From: Ochromonadaceae sp. CCMP2298 | Lineage: Eukaryota; Sar; Synurophyceae; Ochromonadales; Ochromonadaceae | NCBI GenBank assembly: GCA_026770595.1 | Contig: MU634797.1 | Span: forward strand, 1-10,148 | Reading direction: 5' to 3' | Length of the DNA: 10,148 nt | Part shown: piece after piece, positions 1 to 6,640 of the stretch | Position numbering within the stretch: position 1 is the first letter of the stretch | Layout of the letters: every line of letters starts with the position of its first letter | Notes under the pieces: model-generated | The model's input: only the letters and a program-made list of their open reading frames with translations | Told to the model about the DNA's origin: nothing | Database searches by the model: none | Position numbers and translations under genes: made by a program

Positions 1-2
1 TT

Positions 3-143
3 TTGCCGGCTCCCCTGATCTGCACCGCAGGCGCAGAAAAGGCGGGCGCACCGCCACTGCCTCTCATCGCAGCAACAGAGCTTCACAGCAAGTCCGACTT
101 CTGCAGAACGCTGGTTGTCTCGGACCACGCGTTTGACTTGTGA
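3..143 (+). CDS. possible 3' end of an unidentified protein-coding gene (partial)
   Basis: One + strand frame is open from the window edge for 46 codons and stops at TGA 141-143, ending in residues TLVVSDHAFDL. The composition (Ala, Pro, Leu, then a mixed acidic and hydrophobic end) is compatible with a protein C-terminus, and the stretch is GC-rich like the real exons here. At least one other frame is also open over part of this stretch, so coding is not proven. No family was recognised. It could equally be untranslated or intronic sequence. Confidence 0.25.
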   Translation: MPAPLICTAGAEKAGAPPLPLIAATELHSKSDFCRTLVVSDHAFDL

Positions 144-604
144 GAAGCTGCGCAACGCTACACCATAACAAGAGGCGTTGGGCCGTTGGGCGGATGAAGT
201 GGATTTCGAGCTGCCAAAACGGCAGGCAAAAGCGCCTAAATGAGAGAAATTTTGATACAGAAAACCCCGCAACCAGAGTTCGAAGTCGAATCGAGGAGTA
301 TTCGAAGAGAACTCTTGACGTAAGACCGAACTTTGTGCAAAATATCGCTCATTTAGGCGCTTTTGCCAGGCAAAAAAAAACCTTGTGATAACTTTAGCAC
401 AAAAGATGAAGGGGAGCCCTGGGCATGTCCTTCGCCCACCTTCCCCCCACAACAAGCATCCGTCGCGTCATCTCACACAGATGGACTCGTGTAAGTTTCA
501 GAGGACTCGAAGATGAACTGGACTTCAATCCACCGCTTTGAGTCCAAACATTGACAGACACCGGGACAGCTACCCCCGTGAAATCGAGTACGCAGCATTC
601 TCCA
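144..604. other. intergenic region upstream of the ERF4/CHIC-family gene
   Basis: No convincing exon was seen. The stretch holds the MITE-like element at 225-367, then A-rich sequence and the presumed promoter and 5' untranslated region of the gene starting at 605. The short reading frames here, including one across the element, have no recognisable protein content. Confidence 0.5.
225..367. mobile_element. MITE-like element with perfect 20-bp terminal inverted repeats
   Basis: The left end GGCAAAAGCGCCTAAATGAG (225-244) is the exact reverse complement of the right end at 348-367, giving a 143-bp element with no coding capacity. The interior has several TTCGAA and TCGAA motifs. Positions 228-314 recur in inverted orientation at 6347-6433 with only two mismatches in 87 bases, so the sequence is dispersed in the genome. 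Short size, terminal inverted repeats and no ORF are the usual marks of a non-autonomous DNA transposon. No exact target-site duplication abuts the ends: GGCA precedes the left end and occurs one base beyond the right end. The superfamily cannot be assigned. Confidence 0.75.
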
Positions 605-1105
605 ATGGAGCGAATGACGGTCAAGCTGCCGGCCGTCGGCCAGCGGCTTATCAGCAGCATATCTTCGAGCTACTCCGATCAGTACGACCCCGTGCTGACC
701 AATGTCATTCCGAAGAAGGAGTTCGAGCGCATGGTTGAGGACCTGAACGACACCATCCTCGAGAACTGGCCCTGCCTCGCCTGCTATTTATCCAGCTGTC
801 TTTGCATGCCCTTCACACTCGGTCTATCCATCCTAGCGACAAGCTACTGCACATCTATGGCGGAGGCAGCGGCCAGGAAGTACCTGCGCAACATCTCTCT
901 GACCGCGCGCTTCTACGACCGCCAGGTCACCTTCCGACTGGTAAAGGGCCTCTGCAACAGCCACGTGGAGATCGAGTTCCCCAGCAGCTTGGTTACCTCT
1001 GATTTAGAGGGCGGCACACCAGAAAGCACACAAGACGAGGTGGCTCCTCTGCTTTCCTCCGGCATCAGCTCGGGGCCGTTCGGCAAGCGCATGAAAGACA
1101 GTTAG
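605..1105 (+). CDS. GOLGA7/ERF4/CHIC-family protein (palmitoyltransferase-accessory type)
   Basis: Single exon, 166 residues from ATG 605; a second ATG lies three codons on. The frame is open further upstream, but only to a TTG, which is unlikely as a eukaryotic start. The core follows the ERF4/CHIC pattern: an approach of the type DPVLTNVIPKKEF (about residues 29-41), a helix with VEDLNDTI, a Cys-rich hydrophobic segment (about 55-80, containing CLACYLSSCLC and a further SYC), then an arginine-rich stretch ending HVEIEFP. Known members are GOLGA7, the partner of ZDHHC9; yeast Erf4, the partner of Erf2 in Ras palmitoylation; and the palmitoylated CHIC proteins. The segment arrangement and the VEIEFP ending resemble CHIC most. 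By inference it is a peripheral Golgi or plasma-membrane protein held by palmitoylated cysteines. The C-terminal tail of about 35 residues is Ser/Gly/acidic and looks disordered. An unseen upstream exon cannot be excluded. Confidence 0.7.
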   Translation: MERMTVKLPAVGQRLISSISSSYSDQYDPVLTNVIPKKEFERMVEDLNDTILENWPCLACYLSSCLCMPFTLGLSILATSYCTSMAEAAARKYLRNISLTARFYDRQVTFRLVKGLCNSHVEIEFPSSLVTSDLEGGTPESTQDEVAPLLSSGISSGPFGKRMKDS

Positions 1106-1601
1106 GCCGATCTGCGGGATCCGCAGGCCGTGTGGTGCATTTCCTGAGACACTGGCATCACGTCTGACGCCTTTGACAGCGAGGCTCAGGATGGTGAGCT
1201 AAGCGCCTGCGACCAATGGCCATATCCTGGTGCATGAGAATGCTCCCTTTAGAGCTCACGACCATGTGGCGCCATCGCGGCTGGGCACACAGTACTAATT
1301 TCTGCGATATCTTTCGACCTGTGCTAGTATCTTTTGTACTAATATCTTCCGGCTGCACTGCATAATGGAACAAATTGTTTTTTTGATTTTTTATCTTTTA
1401 TGCATTCGCCATTGAATATGCTAATGCGCAAGAATGCAGTGCGATACATGTACTAACAGTGCTATTCTGACTGGATAGTGTGCAAGAGTCTGTATAAATG
1501 CGTCTATTGAGCGCCATGTCCACAATAAACGCGACGACCGTTACACGTACCGAGTGCCCTTCTTGGCGCAGGTGCAACGAACAGGCCTCTATACGTTGCG
1601 C
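1106..1601. other. convergent 3' region between the ERF4-family and XRRA1-like genes
   Basis: Both flanking genes end into this stretch, so it should hold their 3' untranslated regions. It turns AT-rich from about 1370 to 1400, with T-runs (TTTTTTTGATTTTTT), compatible with 3' end formation for the + strand gene. No supported coding exon, RNA gene or repeat was seen. Confidence 0.5.
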
Positions 1602-4164
1602 TCAGCTCTCGAACTCCTGGCTGATGTCGCCAACCATGTCCAGCAGTGAGCGGATACCAGTGAAGGGCAGATCGAACTCCCGCATCTCCTTCATGGTTTC
1701 TTTCTCGTTCTTGTGCAGCCTGCCCTCCTGCTCCTGCTGCTCGCTCCAGTGCGCCGTGTGCTGGTTGAGGCCCTGCAGCACCATATCAATCTGGTCCAAT
1801 GTTTGCTCCCGCTGCTCCTGCCGCAGCAGCCGCACCGCCGCGGGCTCTTGCAGGCCCCGCTGCTTGTAGCGCCTCCCCGCCCTGTCCGCCGAATTATTGG
1901 GGCCCACGGCCTCTTCGGCGACCGAGGAGGACAGAGCCCTGCGCGGCATCTGCCTGTTGAGGGTGCTTCTCGTGGGCTTACAGTACTCTTTGTTGGGGAA
2001 CATGGCGCTTTTCGCAGGCACTTCCTGGTAGGTGTCCGAATTAGATAGTGTAAGGGTTTTAGAAAAAAGACCAGTTAGCGTATGTGTAAAAAAGATTAAA
2101 AGACCAGATTTGGTCCAGGGAATAATGATAAAAAGACATACTTCGGACTTTTATGTAATTCTACAACACCTACACCTACCTGGTAGCTAGTTAGTGGCTG
2201 GTTGAGCGCCATCTGCAGGGACCTGCATCGAAAAGTGGGGAAAGTGGGAAAAGTGGGATAAGTGGGGAAGGCGAAGGAGGAGTGGGAGAGAGAGGAAGAT
2301 GGGGATCGTAAGCGGGTCGGACGAGAGAGGCGGTCGAGGAACAGGTAGGAGGATTAAGAAATCTATTGAGCTAGCAAGGAGTGCAGAGGGAGCGCGAACT
2401 CTCACTTCATGGCGGTCTTGAGGGCTACTGGTTGAGCAGCCAGGCCCGTTACGTCTCCGATCGGGGTGTTGAATAAACTACCCGGCACTGAGGCATCCAT
2501 ACGCCCCAGTGCGGGCGGGGACGTAGGCCCGTGTTGGCCCGTGAATCGGGCCCCTTGCCCCTTCGCAGTGCCTTCCTCGTAGTCAAATCGCATCAAGTCC
2601 AGGGCCCTGTGTGGGGGAGCAAGTGTGAGCATGAAAATCGACCAATGGGGGGGTGGAAGGCAGGGGGGAAGGCAGGGGGCAGGCAGAAAGGGCTGGTTAT
2701 AGCGGGTTTACTGCAGAACACTTACTCGGAACGGATCGTTGCCCGCTCCTGCAGTGTCAGCAGCTGTGCGGAGTTGATCAGCCCCATATCCCCCGCCACC
2801 CGCTGCATGACATCGTCCGCCACTACGTCGTGCGGCTTGTGGCCGCGCTGGTGAGGAGGGTGCGCGTGAGGGGTGAATGTTTGATTCGCCTTCGCGTCGC
2901 GTACAGCGTTCTGCACCACGCTCATGAAATTATTCCCCACCGCGGCTCCGGTCAGGAACGTGGCGTCGGGCAGAGTGGCCAGGGAGGAGGAGCCGCTCAG
3001 GCTGAAGTCGCCCGCGCGCCGCTTGTTGGCGATCGCCTCTGCGAACATGGAGTTCGTGCCTTTCTGCCGCCACTCCCTGTTGCTGCGCGCCTCCTCGCCC
3101 GCCCCCACCTGCACGATGGAGAAATCTCGGTAGTTCGCCTGCCTGCCCAGCGGCTGCCCCTTTTTCAGGTTGCGCTTGCGGGGTATCTCTGTCACGAAGT
3201 CGATCTGGGGGAGGGTCGAGCCCCACTCCGCCGCATCGCGGAAGGCCACTGCGTCCTCCACCAGGCCCTCGATGTAGATGTACATGGGGTCTTCGCCAGA
3301 GGGGCCCAGCATGGGATTCCCATACAGCTGCAGTACGGTCAGACGGGGCAGTTTCGTGGCGCTCTCCAGCGAAGCCTCCGTGGGGAAGTAGTTGAAGGAC
3401 ACATCTAGTGTCTCCAGCAGTCGGAAGCCCTCTGTGCTCAGCACCTCTGAGGGAACCTCCGAGAGGAAATTGTTCGCCACACCTAGGTGACGCAGTGTGG
3501 GCGCAGAGCTCAGAGAGGCGAAGATGTAGTTGTCCTCTAGCTTGTTGTAGTTGAGCAGCAGCTTCTCCAGCGCAGCGAAGTTGGCCCAGTCGTCGTGCAG
3601 AGTGCCCAGGTTGTTGCCGCACAGGTCCAGGTCGCGCAGGTTGGGCAGCACCTCCAGCGCCTGTACGCCATCTTGCGTGAGCTTGTTGTAGCTGAGATCC
3701 AGCACCTGCAGGTGGGCGAAGCCGAGCAGGTCCACGATTGTGCTGATATGGTTGCAGGCAAGGCGCAGCTCGCGGAGCTTGGGAAATGCACCGAAGGGAG
3801 AAAGGGGCAGGCGGTTTTCCGAGGCGTCGATGAAGAGCATTTCGGTGAAGAAGGCCAAGTCGTCCTCTACCATGTGCATGAGTGCCTTATCAGAGATCAG
3901 CGCCTGCTGTGCGTCCTCGGGAAAGCCCGAGCCAGTCGCCTCCAGCAGGTAGAAGCCGTCCACCTCGTGGCTCTGCCCCTCCTTCGCTTCAGACACTGCA
4001 GAGGCACTTCCGTACTGACTGCTCCCATATTGCGATACGGCCATCGCCTGGTGCACGGCGGCGGCGGGCGCGCGGTGCAGCATCGGCATGTCCACCTCCT
4101 CCGGCGTGTAATAGTGCTGCTTAAGCACAGTGCTGCGGTTCATTTTATCGTGCGATTTCTCCAT
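1602..4164 (-). CDS. XRRA1-like: leucine-rich-repeat protein resembling XRRA1, four-exon model
   Basis: Modelled exons are 4164-2726, 2606-2406, 2222-2180 and 2024-1602, giving 701 residues. Donors are GTAAGT, GTGAGA and GTAGGT; the junction phases (2, 2, 0) match exactly. Residues about 107-285 hold leucine-rich repeats, with LFIDASENRLPL, LQVLDLSYNKLT and LEKLLLNYNKLE, which closely recall the repeat block of animal XRRA1 (X-ray radiation resistance associated 1; human form about 790 residues). The C-terminal part has a TAMKSLQMALNQPLTSY segment joined across introns and a charged, Gln/Glu-rich coiled-coil-like end (LRQEQREQTLDQID). The N-terminal 70 residues are low complexity. Molecular function is poorly known; leucine-rich repeats imply protein binding. 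The first exon is certain. If the exon 2 donor is not used, that exon runs on to a TGA at 2404-2402 and the last two exons would be a separate 151-residue gene starting MALNQPL at 2212. The last intron is an introner-like element. Confidence 0.72.
2025..2179 (-). mobile_element. introner-like intron, copy A (last intron of the XRRA1-like gene)
   Basis: This 155-base phase-0 intron starts GTAGGTGTAGG and ends CACCTACCAG. Its body matches the introns at 6876-7052 and 7409-7612 through the shared blocks CATAAAAG, TCTTTTTATCAT, AAATCTGGTCTTTT and CTAACTGGTCTTTTTT, in the same order and orientation. The 7-base sequence CTACCAG is present at the exon side of the donor and again at the acceptor. The first bases of the intron, with the preceding G, form a short inverted repeat with its end (GGTAGGTGT against ACACCTACC). 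These are signs of insertion of an introner that formed its own intron. Confidence 0.75.
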
Positions 4165-4438
4165 TATGATATGCTAGTTGTACAAATGTATTCATGCCAT
4201 AGCCGCACAGCCTAGTATTGTGGGAGCAACTACAATGATATTCCTCGTACACATTCTCATCGGGAATCCGCTCCCACTGCTTGAAGGTTAGCGGGTTGGC
4301 GGGTCGAGCACTCTTGGAAGTGCCGAGACAAGGACCAGCAGACAGCAGACAGCAGCAGAGAGAAGAGCGGAGACAAAAAAAAAACGACGGTTACGCAGGT
4401 TCTTCGCGAAACTTCACAGGGGAAATTGGGAACTATTG

Positions 4439-4538
4439 AAAAAAGGGCGGAGTATCCGCGTTCTGCTCACCAGGCCTAAACGCGCTTCACTTCCGGGATC
4501 GGACGAGACCGGGTGTAGTAGTGATAGTATGAGCGTCC
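4439..4538 (-). pseudogene. truncated 5S rRNA-like sequence
   Basis: Read on the - strand from 4538, the sequence follows the 5' 70-75 bases of eukaryotic 5S rRNA without indels: GCTCATAC, then CCCGGTCTCGTCCGATC, CCGGAAGTGAAGC (box A region) and AGGCCTGGTGAGCAG. The loop-closing pair of helix III appears as CCGG/CCGG where human has CCGA/TCGG, a compensatory change. After this the match breaks down: only a GCGGA-TAC-TCCGC hairpin remains where box C should lie, followed by a run of six T (4444-4439) like a Pol III terminator. The 3' strand that would pair with the 5' end is missing. It is best read as a 5S pseudogene, a 5S-derived SINE head or another 5S-promoter transcript. Upstream sequence is AT-rich (TTATAT). 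Confidence 0.6.
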
Positions 4539-4937
4539 ATATAAGTTTAAGAATTGTCCACAATATATAGTAGGGGAAGGCATAAATTGGGCGAAGATAA
4601 ACAGGGGAACCTGGGACACTCTCAAATTATTTTACCTCCACCAAAATAAATCTTGACAACACTCGCCCAACACGCCCACTCATGCACCCGTTCTCTCTCC
4701 TCTCTCCGCGCTTAAGCTCTCAAGCTCTTCCATTCTCTGCTCACTTCCGTGGAGGGCTGAACAGGTGAACAGGGGATGAGTCAGTTTGTGCAGGTTCAAC
4801 ATGGAATGGAGGTGGAGGAACAGGAGCAGGGGCAGGACAGCAGAGACAGCAGCAGGACAGGGAGCAAAGGCAGGGCAGGGAGCAGTAGGGGGAGCAGAAG
4901 GCCAGTTACCGGTAGCGAGGAAAAAATGGGGGAGAGG

Positions 4938-4971
4938 GTAACTTTAGTTCCTCTGTAACTTTAGTTCCTAC
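4938..4971 (+). repeat. 17-bp tandem repeat, two copies
   Basis: GTAACTTTAGTTCCT occurs at 4938-4952 and again at 4955-4969, a 17-base period. It lies about 170-200 bases before the ATG of the RedCAP-like gene, so it may be a duplicated regulatory site or lie in the 5' untranslated region. TACCGGT motifs lie on both sides (near 4909 and 4969). Confidence 0.6.
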
Positions 4972-5136
4972 CGGTCGGGTAGGGACCCGATTCGAAAAGA
5001 GGGAATCGTCGTTGCACATCAATCTTTCTCTCTCTGCGGACTTGCTGTCATCCTCATCCATCTCTTTGCTTGCAAACGGATTTTTGCACAAGCATCCGCT
5101 GTAGATTCACTCAATCCACACCGTGCGAAGCTGGAA

Positions 5137-5781
5137 ATGTTCAAGTTCATCATCGCCCTCGTTGTCTCGTGCATGCTGCTGCAGGCGGCGGCTTTTTCCC
5201 CCATGAGAAGCTCCACTGCTGTGCGCACTGCCAAGTCCTCCGCCGTATCGATGTCCGTCTTCGACGTCGCCGTGAAGAAGTGGTCGGAAGAGTACCCCGC
5301 TCCTTTCTCTGTGGGGTGGGGCCCCACCACCAAGGCCGAGAGATGGAACGGCAGGCACGCTATGTTCGGCTGGGTGGCCCTGATCGCTACTGGCTACGCC
5401 AAGTCGCACGGCCTCATCCCCAACCCCGAGTCAGTATTGGACATGAAGGATTGGGGCACCCTTGCTTATACCTACGGCGGCTCCATCACCAACGAGAGAG
5501 CGGTCATCCTTGTGGGCCACCTGCACCTGCTGCTGTTCTCTGTCTGCGCCGCCATTGCGCCCCTCTCCTTCCAGGACAAGCTGTACCTCCAGGCGGGCGA
5601 GGAGCCCGAGCCCGCTGCCGGCCTGATCCCCAAGATCGTGCCCGGCCTCACCATGGAGGCGGAGCTGCTCAACGGCCGCCTAGCCATGCTCGGCCTGACC
5701 GTGACCGTGCTTGTGTCTGTCGTTAACCAGACGCCCATCCTAGACGTGATCAACACCGGCCTGGGCGGCATGCTGCTCTAA
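5137..5781 (+). CDS. plastid LHC-superfamily protein, probably RedCAP
   Basis: Single exon, 214 residues, ending in TAA followed directly by TAG. The N-terminus is a signal peptide (MFKFIIALVVSCMLLQAAA) followed by F20 and a Ser/Arg/Lys-rich stretch, the bipartite presequence of secondary red plastids with Phe after the cleavage site. Helix 1 carries ERWNGRHAMFGW (68-79) and helix 3 EAELLNGRLAMLG (174-186), the LHC chlorophyll-binding signature in which Glu and Asn/His ligate chlorophyll and Glu/Arg pairs lock the helices. Helix 2 (about 119-143) begins NERAVILVGH and is followed by FQDKLYL. The WGTLAYTYGG segment before helix 2 and the ending TPILDVINTGLGG fit the RedCAP group (red-lineage chlorophyll a/b-binding-like proteins) better than ordinary fucoxanthin-chlorophyll proteins. 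By inference it lies in the thylakoid membrane as a photosystem-associated antenna or photoprotective protein. The RedCAP subgroup is less sure than LHC membership. Confidence 0.85.
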   Translation: MFKFIIALVVSCMLLQAAAFSPMRSSTAVRTAKSSAVSMSVFDVAVKKWSEEYPAPFSVGWGPTTKAERWNGRHAMFGWVALIATGYAKSHGLIPNPESVLDMKDWGTLAYTYGGSITNERAVILVGHLHLLLFSVCAAIAPLSFQDKLYLQAGEEPEPAAGLIPKIVPGLTMEAELLNGRLAMLGLTVTVLVSVVNQTPILDVINTGLGGMLL

Positions 5782-6640
5782 TAGTGCAAACGTCACAGCC
5801 AGAATAGACGTCTGCCGCCTGGGCCACTACGCCTCGTAAGGGCGACGGACTGGATAGAAACCAACTTCTTAACTCCCGAACTCATCTTGCTCATTTGGTT
5901 CGGATTAATGCTTTGTGCAAACCAAGCTAACTTAACAAATATTAATTTTTGACACGTTATTTGGAAGTTCCGAGCACTTGTGGCAGATCGACCAGCCTCG
6001 GTGGGACTCTCCGGTCCGAGGCCGTCAGGGAGTGATGGAAGAATCGAACGATAGAACGACAGAACACAAACGGAATAGCGGAACACGCGCCTCGCCCCTC
6101 ATGCTGCTATGCGCACGGAGAGAATTCAATCCGCCGCTTAAAGGGTGTACACTTTCTATACCAAAAAGATCTATTGTAACATGAGCGGCCCCTTATGGGC
6201 TGGCTTGATTCAATCGTGGTCTGTTCGTTTGGTAAAAAAAGGCACCTCCTGTGGGGTCAAACAGTACCTATTGCGCCGAAATCTGAAACAAGATGGGAAA
6301 GGGTTAACCCACTAAAAACGTATTTCAAAACACCTTCATAGGACAGGAGTTCTCTTCGAATACTCCTCGATTCGACTTCGAATTCTGGTTGAGGGGTTTT
6401 CTGTATCAAAATTTCTCTCATTTAGGCGCTTTTGGCTGTCAAATTTTACGAATTTCTTCTGAGGCTGGCGGATTGGCTACCGCTCGCCAGCTGACCGGTT
6501 TCCCGATGAATGTAATTCACGAGACGAAATCCTCAAAAGGCATGGGTAACTGTCGATGCCGATGGTGGGTTATTATGGGGTTTTATATGGGACAATCTGG
6601 TTATGGCTATAAAGCTTACGGTGTTCACCTGTTGAGCAGT
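5782..6640. other. convergent 3' region between the RedCAP-like and methyltransferase genes
   Basis: Both neighbours end into this 859-base stretch, which should hold their 3' untranslated regions. It is AT-richer than the genes (for instance near 5930-5950). It contains the second copy of the MITE-like core at 6347-6433. The short reading frames here have no recognisable protein content, and no RNA gene was seen. Confidence 0.5.
6347..6433 (-). mobile_element. second, inverted partial copy of the MITE-like element
   Basis: The reverse complement of these 87 bases matches 228-314 with two mismatches and no gaps. It keeps one terminal inverted repeat (CTCATTTAGGCGCTTTT at 6417-6433), but beyond 6347 the match is lost and the second terminal repeat is absent. 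It is therefore either a truncated copy or a relative whose other half differs. Confidence 0.75.

Larger units (their letters stand above)
4165..5136. promoter_or_regulatory. divergent intergenic region between the XRRA1-like and RedCAP-like genes
   Basis: The two genes diverge from this 972-base stretch, so both promoters should lie here. It holds the 5S rRNA-like sequence (4439-4538, - strand), a CAGACAG-rich tract near 4335-4360, AT-rich sequence near 4540-4640 that includes ATATAAG and ATATATAG, a purine-rich tract at about 4800-4945, and a 17-base tandem repeat at 4938-4971. No coding exon with recognisable content was seen. No specific transcription-factor site can be named with confidence. 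Confidence 0.5.

Noticed and set aside
140-388. An 82-codon + strand open frame
   Set aside because: Most of it is the MITE-like element with its inverted repeats, and it has no protein-like pattern.
551-604. TTG start extending the ERF4/CHIC-family protein by 18 residues
   Set aside because: A TTG start is unlikely in a eukaryotic nuclear gene, and ATG 605 gives a complete family core.
2653-3408. A 251-codon + strand open frame
   Set aside because: It lies antisense to the XRRA1-like first exon and arises from its GC-rich codon bias; the leucine-rich-repeat protein is clearly the real product.
524-6139. Similar TTCAATCC[A/G]CCGCTT strings at about 525 and 6125
   Set aside because: A single short match at positions of unrelated character; chance cannot be excluded and no further copies support it.
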